Source of the DNA: Rhodoferax sp.
Lineage (GTDB): Bacteria > Pseudomonadota > Gammaproteobacteria > Burkholderiales > Burkholderiaceae_C
NCBI GenBank assembly: GCA_021731215.1
Contig: JAKFXU010000214.1
Coordinates: 1-6,885, forward strand
Direction of reading: 5' to 3'
DNA length: 6,885 bases
Below, one piece after another: positions 1-5,131 of this stretch. Position numbers and translations under genes: made by a program. The notes beneath the pieces were generated by a model. The model saw only the letters and a list, made by a program, of their open reading frames with translations. It had not been told where the DNA came from and did no database searches. Numbering within the stretch: position 1 is the first letter of the stretch; every line of letters starts with the position of its first letter.

Positions 1-27
1 GCGAGACGCTTCGCCTCTGTCGCCTGT

Positions 28-100
28 CCAAGCCTGCTCAAGCAGGCTTGGAGCCGCAGGCTCCAGCCCCGAGGGGGCCGTGCCTTGCTTGGGGCGGCCC
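28..100. repeat. Tandem GC-rich hairpin cluster (likely dispersed intergenic repeat)
   Basis: Four perfect inverted repeats follow one another: 11-bp arms at 28-38 and 41-51 (CCAAGCCTGCT / AGCAGGCTTGG), 6-bp arms at 50-55 and 59-64 (GGAGCC / GGCTCC), 5-bp arms at 66-70 and 74-78 (GCCCC / GGGGC), and 6-bp arms at 75-80 and 95-100 (GGGCCG / CGGCCC). The last two share bases, so they are alternative folds. From memory, similar intergenic repeats with a CCCCGAGGGGGCCGTGCC-like core occur in Comamonadaceae genomes, but this was not checked. The cluster sits directly upstream of the five-gene unit. It could end transcription from an upstream gene outside the window or form a structured leader. No T-run follows the hairpins, so a classical terminator is not supported. 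Confidence 0.6.
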
Positions 101-136
101 GGCGCGGCGGCAGCCTCTCTACCGAGCTCAGTACCC

Positions 137-745
137 ATGAGAATCAAAAGCCAGTGGTTCCAATCGGGCAGCGCCAAGACGCCGCAGCAAACCGCCAGCG
201 CGATGGCCTTCATCGCCTGGCGCGTGGCGCAAAACATGCTCAAGCAGATGCGCTCGGCCCACTTTGACATCGAGGTCGGGCCGCAGTACTTTGCCTTCAC
301 GCGCGAGGTGCTGGTGTTCCTGACCCAGGTGCTCGACCGCATGGCCTACGAGTCCATGGGGCCGGCGGGGCGCGCCGAGTTCATCACGGCGCTGGTGCAG
401 CGCGTGGCCGAGGTGTTGCAGGACAACGAGGACACCTTGCTGGGTGCGCCGCCGGCCGGCCAAATCAGCCATTACGACGAATTCATCGACCTGTTCAACG
501 AGCTGGCCGACCATTACGCCGATTTTGGCTTTGACGCGCAGGGGCCGGACTTTGCCTTTGTGCGCTATCTGGGGCACCGCATCGAGGCCCTCATGCCGGC
601 CAAGGACCAGCGCTGGGTGGTCGATCAGATCATGGCCGCTGAAGTCCCTGATGCAGTGCAAATCCTGCAGAGCGCCATGCAGGGTGTGCTGTCGACCGAG
701 CCGCGGGCAGCGCGCAGCGCGCGCACGGCGATGTCCGGCGACTGA
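137..745 (+). CDS. Conserved-looking helical protein of unknown function (first gene of redox unit)
   Basis: I do not recognise this 202-aa protein. It has no signal peptide, no hydrophobic membrane segment and no cysteine, so a soluble cytoplasmic protein is likely. Residues 15-100 and 115-185 look mostly alpha-helical, with aromatic-rich stretches (YFAFTREVLVFL at 51-62; DFAFVRYLGHRIE at 138-150) and an acidic segment HYDEFIDLFNELADHYADF at 112-130. The last 15 residues (PRAARSARTAMSGD) look disordered. The ATG at 137 was preferred over an in-frame GTG at 80, because the extra N-terminus would be encoded by the hairpin repeat and has an Ala/Pro/Ser-rich, non-conserved look. The ribosome binding site is weak. 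The gene ends 10 nt before the dioxygenase gene, which points to co-transcription. A role as partner or scaffold for the oxygenase or ferredoxin reductase is only an inference from position. Confidence 0.82.
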   Translation: MRIKSQWFQSGSAKTPQQTASAMAFIAWRVAQNMLKQMRSAHFDIEVGPQYFAFTREVLVFLTQVLDRMAYESMGPAGRAEFITALVQRVAEVLQDNEDTLLGAPPAGQISHYDEFIDLFNELADHYADFGFDAQGPDFAFVRYLGHRIEALMPAKDQRWVVDQIMAAEVPDAVQILQSAMQGVLSTEPRAARSARTAMSGD

Positions 746-755
746 GTAACAAGCC

Positions 756-1667
756 ATGCTGCGCACGCCGTTCAAGCTGGAATGCGAGGCCGACTACCGG
801 CGCTGGCGCGACGCCAAGCGCGCCAGTCAGCCGCGCCAGGCGCAGGACCTGCTGGTCGAGGTGGCCGACCCGCGCGCCTTGAGCGCGGCCGAGCAGCAGG
901 CGCTGCTGCAACGCTGTGCCACGGCCAATATGGCGCTCTACCGCAGTCCGCTGCGGGACGCAGACAAGAACCTGCCGCGCCAACTGGGACGGCAGTTGGG
1001 CTTGCACCGGCTCGATGGCAACTGGCTGGCCGACGAAGACGGCATTTCGCAGATTGAAGTGGCCGCGCCGGACGGGGTGGGCCAGCGCGGCGCTTTCATT
1101 CCCTACACCAACCGGCCGATCAAGTGGCATACCGATGGCTACTACCAGCCGCCGGCGCGACCGATCCGCGCCATGATCCTGCATTGCGTGCGCTCGGCCA
1201 GCAGCGGCGGCGAGACCGCCCTGCTGGACCCCGAGCTGGCCTACATCGCCGTGCGCGAGGCCAACCCCGACTGGGTGCACGCCCTCATGGCGAGCGACGC
1301 CATGACCATTCCCGAGCGACTTGACGATGACGGGGTGGCCCGCGCGGCGCAGGCCGGGCCGGTGTTTTCAGTCGATCCGCAAAGCGGCGCCTTGCACATG
1401 CGTTACACCGCGCGCACCCGCAGCATCCAGTGGAAAGATGATGCACCCACGCGTGCGGCCGTCGCGTTTCTGGCGCAATTGCTGAGGCGTGACGCTCTGC
1501 CCGTGCTGCGCCTGGCGCTCGAGCCCGGCATGGGGCTGGTGTGCAACAACGTGCTGCATGAACGCACCGGCTTTGTCGACGACCCTCAGCAACCCCGGCT
1601 GCTGTACCGGGCACGCTATCTGGATCGCATCCAGGCACCGGCGCGCCCATCAGTGGCAACAACCTAG
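756..1667 (+). CDS. TauD/TfdA-family Fe(II)/2-oxoglutarate-dependent dioxygenase
   Basis: This 303-aa protein has the usual length and motif order of the TauD/TfdA/gamma-butyrobetaine hydroxylase class. These enzymes couple oxidation of a substrate C-H bond to decarboxylation of 2-oxoglutarate to succinate. The iron facial triad is visible as H125 and D127 (KWHTDGYY) and distal H268 (NNVLHERTGF). T154 in SGGETALLD matches the 2OG-binding Thr. R281 and R285 in RLLYRARY keep the spacing of the two C-terminal arginines of TauD that bind 2OG and substrate. The active site therefore looks complete. Residues 1-100 form a variable N-terminal part that probably shapes substrate choice, and the substrate cannot be read from sequence. 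The gene lies 10 nt after the upstream gene and 11 nt before the ferredoxin-reductase fusion, so the two redox proteins are probably made together. Such dioxygenases normally take electrons from 2OG, so a reductase neighbour is not required by the chemistry. Confidence 0.92.
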   Translation: MLRTPFKLECEADYRRWRDAKRASQPRQAQDLLVEVADPRALSAAEQQALLQRCATANMALYRSPLRDADKNLPRQLGRQLGLHRLDGNWLADEDGISQIEVAAPDGVGQRGAFIPYTNRPIKWHTDGYYQPPARPIRAMILHCVRSASSGGETALLDPELAYIAVREANPDWVHALMASDAMTIPERLDDDGVARAAQAGPVFSVDPQSGALHMRYTARTRSIQWKDDAPTRAAVAFLAQLLRRDALPVLRLALEPGMGLVCNNVLHERTGFVDDPQQPRLLYRARYLDRIQAPARPSVATT

Positions 1668-1678
1668 CGGATACAACC

Positions 1679-3154
1679 ATGACACATCAAGTCAGCGTTT
1701 GGCGGGCGGCTCAACTGGTCGGCGTGGCGCGCGGCGTGCTGCAGCAGCAGGTGCGCGAAGGGGCCCTGGTGCTGAATGACGGCATGGTGTCAACCGACGC
1801 CTTGCTGCGACTCTATCCGGGCGCACAACTGGAGGAGTCGGGATTGCTGGAGCGTGTGGCCCAGATCCGGGACGAGTCCTTTGGCCGCAGAGTGCGCGAG
1901 CGCCTGCTGCCCAGTCAGGAAGTGTTGGCGCAGCGGCTGTTTGCGCAAAGCCAGGAACTCGCCGATGTGCGCAAACACCTGCAACGCTACCACGCCCTGG
2001 TGATCGCGCTGCAACAGCGGACCAGGCAGCGCGTCGCCCAACGGCCGGGCGACGCCGCCTGGCAGGAACTGGAGCAAGAGGTGACGCAGGGCCTGGCGCA
2101 GGCCCTGGCCACCGAGTCGGTCGATGTGCTGGAGGTGATGGACGATATGCTTAAAGTCATGACGGCCCAGGTCACGGTGCGCCCCAGCGGCCACCAGTTT
2201 TTGGTGGAGGGGCACGCCAATCTGCTGCAGTCCGGTCTGCATGCCGGACTCAAACTCAACTACGGCTGCGGCAATGGCAGTTGCGGCATGTGCAAGGTGC
2301 GCGTGATTGCCGGCGAGGTCGTCAAAACCCAGCCGTTTGACTATGCCCTGTCCGAAACGGAAAAAGCCCAGGGCTATACCCTGATGTGCTGCCACACCGC
2401 CGCCAGCAGTGAGCTTACGCTGGAGATGCTTGAGGCCAGTGGCCCGCAGGACATTCCCGAGCAGCAGATCGTGACCCAGGTGCGCGCCGTCAGCGCGCTG
2501 GCGCCCGACATCCGGCTGCTGCATTTGCAGACCCCGCGCAGCCACCGGCTGCGCTTTCTGGCTGGGCAGTCGGTGTTGCTGGGCTGGACCCAGCCGGGCC
2601 GGGGTGATGCGCACGCCGTTTACCCGGTGGCCAGTTGCCCGTGTGATGACCGCAATCTGCAATTTTTCATTGCGCGCGACCAGTCCGATGTGCTGGCGCG
2701 GCATCTGTTTGCGGGCGACATTGTGCCCGGAGCCGCCGTCACCGTGGTCGGGCCGAGCGGTGAATTTGTGCTGGCCGACGGGCACCGGCCCCTGGTGTTC
2801 GCCGCCTGCGACACCGGATTTGCCCCGATCCGCAGCTTGATCGAACAGGCGCTGGCACTGGACGCCGCGCCCTCGCTGTCGCTGTTCTGGCTGGCGACGC
2901 AGGGCGACGGGCATTTCTACAGCAACCAGTGCCGTGCCTGGTCCGAGGCGCTCGACCAGTTTGAATACGAGTTGGTGACCCAGGCCGATGTCACGCTCGG
3001 CGCGCAACAGATCGCCCAGGCCATGCGGGTCGATTTGTTTGACATTGATTGCGACTTTTATCTGGCTGGGCCCGCTGGTTTTATCAGCACGCTGCACGGT
3101 GAACTGCGCGCCGCCGGTGTCGCTGCGGCGCAAATATTCATGCAGGAGCTGTAA
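1679..3154 (+). CDS. HTH-like/helical linker/[2Fe-2S] ferredoxin/FNR-type reductase fusion
   Basis: This 491-aa protein has four parts. Residues 5-47 resemble a MerR/excisionase-type winged helix-turn-helix (WRAAQLVGVARGVLQQQVREG, then a short hairpin and TDALLRLYP). Residues 50-160 are Gln/Arg/Leu-rich helix, probably a coiled coil. Residues 163-253 are a plant-type ferredoxin, with cluster ligands C197, C202, C205 (CX4CX2C) and C237 (LMCC). Residues 262-491 match the FNR reductase fold: a beta-barrel with GPSGEF at 358-363, a nucleotide-binding region CDTGFAPIRSLIEQAL at 377-392 and DFYLAGPAGF at 459-468. Several usual residues are changed: the RxYS flavin motif reads AVYP (313-316), the GGTG loop reads CDTG, and the Cys of the CGP motif is Ala (A463). 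FAD or NAD(P)H use may be altered. Oxidoreductases of this type normally pass electrons from NAD(P)H via FAD to the cluster. The DNA-binding-like head is unusual and could make this a redox-responsive regulator, which is an inference. Confidence 0.9.
   Translation: MTHQVSVWRAAQLVGVARGVLQQQVREGALVLNDGMVSTDALLRLYPGAQLEESGLLERVAQIRDESFGRRVRERLLPSQEVLAQRLFAQSQELADVRKHLQRYHALVIALQQRTRQRVAQRPGDAAWQELEQEVTQGLAQALATESVDVLEVMDDMLKVMTAQVTVRPSGHQFLVEGHANLLQSGLHAGLKLNYGCGNGSCGMCKVRVIAGEVVKTQPFDYALSETEKAQGYTLMCCHTAASSELTLEMLEASGPQDIPEQQIVTQVRAVSALAPDIRLLHLQTPRSHRLRFLAGQSVLLGWTQPGRGDAHAVYPVASCPCDDRNLQFFIARDQSDVLARHLFAGDIVPGAAVTVVGPSGEFVLADGHRPLVFAACDTGFAPIRSLIEQALALDAAPSLSLFWLATQGDGHFYSNQCRAWSEALDQFEYELVTQADVTLGAQQIAQAMRVDLFDIDCDFYLAGPAGFISTLHGELRAAGVAAAQIFMQEL
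3144..3148 (+). promoter_or_regulatory. Ribosome binding site AGGAG that decides a TTG start
   Basis: AGGAG lies inside the last codons of the ferredoxin-reductase gene, 7 nt before a TTG at 3156. This is the strongest Shine-Dalgarno match in the plus-strand unit. The in-frame ATG at 3180 and GTG at 3171 have no purine-rich site in front of them. It supports translation of the next gene from TTG, one base after the upstream stop, and suggests translational coupling. Confidence 0.7.
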
Positions 3155-3155
3155 C

Positions 3156-3569
3156 TTGGCGCCCCCAACCGTGACCGATATGCCCCGGCCCACCGATCCC
3201 GCGCCGCCCCCGGTGAGCGCCTATGGTCAAGTCTTATCCCCAGCGGCGCTCGACGCCGTGCCCGACTGTGGTGGCGGCGAATCCTTTGCGCTGATGGTGC
3301 TGGGCCACAGCATGGCGCCTGAGTTTCTGGAGGGCGAGATCATCATCATCGAGCCCGAGGGCCTGGCGCAGGATGGCTCCTACGTGCTGGCCTGGCAGCA
3401 GGACGAATGGACTTTTCGGCAACTGCTGCGAGCCGGTGCGGGCTGGTTGCTGCATCCGCTGAACCCGGCCTTTGCCGATGCGCCGCTGGAGGATATGAGT
3501 GCCGTGCGTGGCGTCATCATCCAGAAGGCCTTGCCCGGGCGCCGGCGCGCCTCCAAACACTACCGCTGA
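3156..3569 (+). CDS. S24/LexA-fold peptidase-like protein, probably non-proteolytic
   Basis: The protein is 137 aa from TTG 3156 (129 aa if the ATG at 3180 is used). The TTG is preferred for its AGGAG site at ideal spacing and its one-base gap to the upstream stop. Residues 1-40 are Pro-rich and likely flexible. Residues 43-125 match the C-terminal domain of LexA/UmuD/signal-peptidase-like S24 proteins: GHSMAPEFLEGE (50-61) carries the nucleophile Ser52, followed by the GSYVLAW strand, WTFRQLL (85-91) and LLHPLNPAF (98-106). In active members a Lys in the (T)VKRL-type strand acts as general base about 37 residues after the Ser. Here that site is Arg88, 36 residues after Ser52, so autoproteolysis is doubtful. 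There is no N-terminal DNA-binding domain, unlike LexA or cI repressors, and no membrane anchor, unlike signal peptidase. It may act as a binding or sensing module. The HTH-like segment in the preceding gene could supply the DNA-binding half. Confidence 0.85.
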   Translation: MAPPTVTDMPRPTDPAPPPVSAYGQVLSPAALDAVPDCGGGESFALMVLGHSMAPEFLEGEIIIIEPEGLAQDGSYVLAWQQDEWTFRQLLRAGAGWLLHPLNPAFADAPLEDMSAVRGVIIQKALPGRRRASKHYR

Positions 3570-3598
3570 ACTTCTGCCCGCCACCTTTTGAGCGCACC

Positions 3599-3817
3599 AT
3601 GCCCTACTACATCTACCGCATCAAACCCTTTGCCCAACTCGACAAGCTGTCCGAGTTCAAAACCTTTAACGACGCATCGAGCCAGGCCAAGGCCTTGCGC
3701 GCGGCCCAGGCCGCTGATGCGCCGGGAAAAATCAAAGTCATTTTTGCCGACACCGAACTGCAGGCCGAAGACCTGCTGTGCCAGGTGCGCACGCCCCAGC
3801 CCAGAGGCGACGACTGA
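3599..3817 (+). CDS. Small MPYYIY protein of unknown function
   Basis: This 72-aa soluble protein starts MPYYIYRIKPFAQLDKL, followed by an amphipathic Ala/Lys-rich helix (SSQAKALRAAQAA, residues 27-39) and a strand KIKVIFAD (44-51) leading into TELQAEDLLCQ. The layout suggests a small beta-alpha-beta fold. The start is the first ATG, 29 nt after the S24 gene stop; longer in-frame upstream sequence overlaps the S24 gene in another frame and has no coding character. The ribosome binding site is weak (GAG in TTTTGAGCGC). From memory, proteins beginning MPYY(I/V)Y recur as short hypothetical proteins in beta- and gammaproteobacteria, but I know no function. As the last gene of the tight plus-strand unit it may be a small partner of the preceding proteins. 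It has one cysteine (C61). Confidence 0.82.
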   Translation: MPYYIYRIKPFAQLDKLSEFKTFNDASSQAKALRAAQAADAPGKIKVIFADTELQAEDLLCQVRTPQPRGDD

Positions 3818-4023
3818 GTCCGATCGATGCCCGGCGTGTTGCGAAACGCCGCCACCATGCCATTGCCCAGGTTGCGCACCATCACAAAGCCGAGCAGGCC
3901 CGCATCACCGCGGTGGCACCGGTGGAGGCGCTCAACGCTCTGGGGTAAAAGCCAAAGCGGCCCCGGCTGAACGCAAAGTCCGAAGCCGACCTGCGTGATA
4001 TTCGGGTCGCGGGTCAGTCCCGC

Positions 4024-4053
4024 AGGGTGGGCATGCTGGGCTTTGCCCACCCT
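4024..4053. repeat. Perfect 10-bp inverted repeat (REP-like GGGTGGGCA hairpin)
   Basis: Arms AGGGTGGGCA (4024-4033) and TGCCCACCCT (4044-4053) are perfectly complementary around a 10-nt loop TGCTGGGCTT. From memory, elements with the GTAGGGTGGGCA...TGCCCACC pattern are scattered in intergenic regions of many beta- and gammaproteobacteria. Its place between two converging transcription units fits a repeat that also stabilises or ends transcripts from either side. No T-run follows on either strand. Confidence 0.65.
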
Positions 4054-4078
4054 ACCCGGAGGGCCGCCTTGCAAAGGT

Positions 4079-4102
4079 AAAAAGCCGCTTTGGCTGCCGG
4101 CT
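4079..4102 (-). terminator. Weak candidate intrinsic terminator for the tusA-dsrE2 unit
   Basis: Read on the minus strand, AGCCG (4102-4098) can pair with CGGCT (4087-4083), followed by TTTT running into ACC. An alternative inner 4-bp stem, AGCC/GGCT, gives a 5-nt loop. It lies about 54 nt past the dsrE2-like stop, in the right orientation. The stem is short, so the call is tentative; the REP-like hairpin at 4024-4053 lies just beyond. Confidence 0.35.
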
Positions 4103-4155
4103 GCCGGGAGATCGAAGCGCTGATCGACGGCCCCGATTCAGGCCGCCGGGTGTTC

Positions 4156-4626
4156 TTAAATGAACAGGCAGACGTCGGACTCGCCGGCGAACTTCATGAA
4201 CATGGCGGCCCCGCCGTACTCAACGTCCGTGATGAACTCGCTGGTCTCGAATTCGAACAGGTCCACCGTCATCTGGCAGGCGATGAACTTGACGTCGGCT
4301 TCCAGGCAGATGTCGCGCAGTTCCTGCAGCGAGGCCACGCCCTTCTTCTTCATCTTGTTCTTCATCATCATCGAGGCCATCGATTCCATGCCCGGCAGCA
4401 TCTGCACCATCACCGGTATCGGCACCGGCATCGGCATCGCCGGGTTGGCCAGCGGACTGATCTTGATGCCAGCGAGGTTCTTGCGCAGCAACTGCAGGCC
4501 GTAAAAGGTGAAGAAGATCTGGACTTCCCAGCCCAGCGCCGCCGCCGTCGAGGCCAGGATGAAGGGCGGATAGGCCATGTCCAGCGCGCCTTTGGTGGCG
4601 ATGAGCGCCATTTTTTTGCTTGCCAT
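4156..4626 (-). CDS. dsrE2: DsrE2-like (DsrE/F/H superfamily) sulfur-trafficking protein
   Basis: This 156-aa protein opens with KKMALIATKGALDMAYPPFI (residues 4-23) and GWEVQIFFTFYGL (32-44), typical of the DsrE2 branch of DsrE/F/H proteins. A Met/Pro-rich stretch at 64-95 holds about ten methionines and ends in a lysine cluster. The likely persulfide-carrying Cys is C117 in KFIACQMTVDL; C106 and C153 are further cysteines. DsrE2 proteins work with TusA and often a rhodanese in moving sulfane sulfur in the cytoplasm or at the membrane of sulfur-oxidising bacteria. The ATG at 4626 was chosen because the family starts close to the KKMAL motif. A TTG at 4662 would overlap the tusA stop as TTGA and add 12 residues, and cannot be excluded. 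The gene follows the tusA-like gene by 32 nt, so one transcript is likely. Confidence 0.9.
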   Translation of the reverse strand: MASKKMALIATKGALDMAYPPFILASTAAALGWEVQIFFTFYGLQLLRKNLAGIKISPLANPAMPMPVPIPVMVQMLPGMESMASMMMKNKMKKKGVASLQELRDICLEADVKFIACQMTVDLFEFETSEFITDVEYGGAAMFMKFAGESDVCLFI

Positions 4627-4658
4627 GCGTGTGTTCCGGAGTGTATTGAGCTGCGCGT

Positions 4659-4886
4659 TCAAGCTTTCTTGATGTAGAACACGAACTTGCTGTTTTCAGT
4701 GGCTTGCTCCAACAGGGCGTGGCCGGTTTGCTCGGCAAACGCGACCATGTCGCAGACCGAGCCGGGGTCGGTGGAGATGACGCGCAGCACCTGTCCGGAT
4801 GCCATGTCGGTCAGCGCCTTTTTGGTCTTTACGATGGGCAGCGGGCAGGCCAGGCCTGATGCGTCAAATTCCTTGCTGAATTCCAT
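4659..4886 (-). CDS. tusA: TusA-family sulfur carrier protein
   Basis: At 75 aa this has the normal TusA length. The family signature is clear: DASGLACPLPIVKTKKAL (residues 8-25) with C14 in the CPxP motif. This Cys carries a persulfide in sulfur relay to tRNA thiolation, molybdenum cofactor enzymes or dissimilatory sulfur oxidation. The rest (GQVLRVISTDPGSVCDMVAFA at 31-51, then KFVFYIKK) matches the two-layer alpha/beta fold; C45 is an additional cysteine. The ATG at 4886 has a good ribosome binding site (CGGAG, 7 nt upstream). A longer in-frame reading to 5012 was rejected as it has no such site and adds residues outside the family. A dsrE2-like gene follows, so a role in sulfane sulfur transfer is more likely than tRNA thiolation alone. 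No rhodanese gene is visible here. Confidence 0.93.
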   Translation of the reverse strand: MEFSKEFDASGLACPLPIVKTKKALTDMASGQVLRVISTDPGSVCDMVAFAEQTGHALLEQATENSKFVFYIKKA

Positions 4887-5034
4887 GATTAATCTCCGTT
4901 GATTGATTACAGCCTGATATTGTGAGGGGAAAGCGTGGCCATCCCCAGGCAACAGGCACTGCGCCCATTGCACGTCCTGATTCTTGAGGAGCGGTCGCGC
5001 TGCGTCTATCACCGCGAAGGGTAATGTTGGCTAG

Positions 5035-5044
5035 CCCATATGGG
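5035..5044. promoter_or_regulatory. Perfect palindrome CCCATATGGG in the divergent control region
   Basis: A 10-bp perfect palindrome lies between the divergent tusA and hpf-type genes, 149 bp from the tusA start and 88 bp from the hpf-type start. It could be a binding site for a dimeric regulator, but I cannot name the factor and a short palindrome may be chance. Confidence 0.25.
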
Positions 5045-5061
5045 TGATGGTCAGCAATCGA

Positions 5062-5102
5062 TTGACAAATCGCAAGGGATGGGCTGTGGCGCTGCGCACA
5101 AT
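5062..5102 (+). promoter_or_regulatory. Candidate FNR/Anr-type class II promoter for the hpf-CBS unit
   Basis: TTGA-N6-GCAA at 5062-5075 matches seven of eight core bases of the FNR/Anr consensus TTGA-N6-TCAA. Its centre at 5068.5 would be about 41 bp before a start site near 5109. A fair -10 hexamer, CACAAT (5097-5102; 4 of 6 to TATAAT), is just where such a start requires it. The TTGACA at 5062-5067 resembles a sigma-70 -35 box, but no good -10 lies 16-18 bp after it, which favours activator-dependent use. A palindrome CAATCGATTG (5055-5064) overlaps the left half. FNR-type control would mean induction at low oxygen. This is prediction only. Confidence 0.4.
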
Positions 5103-5131
5103 GCAGACGTAGGCTAACAAAGGGGGTGACG

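Larger units (their letters stand above)
3818..4155. other. Intergenic region between converging units, no convincing gene
   Basis: These 338 bases lie between the stop of the 72-aa protein gene and the stop of the minus-strand dsrE2-like gene. No frame gives a gene with a start, a ribosome binding site and a plausible protein. Short plus-strand stretches read like coding sequence: 3817-3945 ends in VAPVEALNALG then a stop, about 3975-4080 contains SEADLRDIRVAGQ, and about 4092-4158 contains REIEALIDGPDSGRR. They are in different frames with no starts and may be remains of a decayed gene. The region also holds the hairpin at 4024-4053 and a weak terminator candidate at 4079-4102. Confidence 0.6.

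Noticed and set aside
80..136. In-frame GTG at 80 as start of the first gene
   Set aside because: The added residues come from the hairpin repeat and have no coding look; the ATG at 137 begins the plausible protein.
128..775. Long minus-strand open frame opposite the first gene
   Set aside because: Arg/His-rich translation without domain features; it is the usual antisense frame of a GC-rich gene.
1790..3193. 467-codon minus-strand open frame opposite the ferredoxin-reductase
   Set aside because: The plus strand has clear cluster and FNR motifs; the antisense translation is His/Gln/Gly-rich with no recognisable fold.
4090..4677. 195-codon plus-strand open frame across the dsrE2-like gene
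   Set aside because: His/Arg-rich antisense translation; the minus strand encodes an unmistakable DsrE2-type protein.
4220..4738. 172-codon minus-strand frame spanning the tusA-dsrE2 junction
   Set aside because: It is an out-of-frame reading of two well-supported genes, low in complexity (Gly/Asp/Ala-rich).
5087..5104. Possible sigma-54 promoter (TGGCGC...ATGC)
   Set aside because: The GG and GC elements are not at the required spacing.
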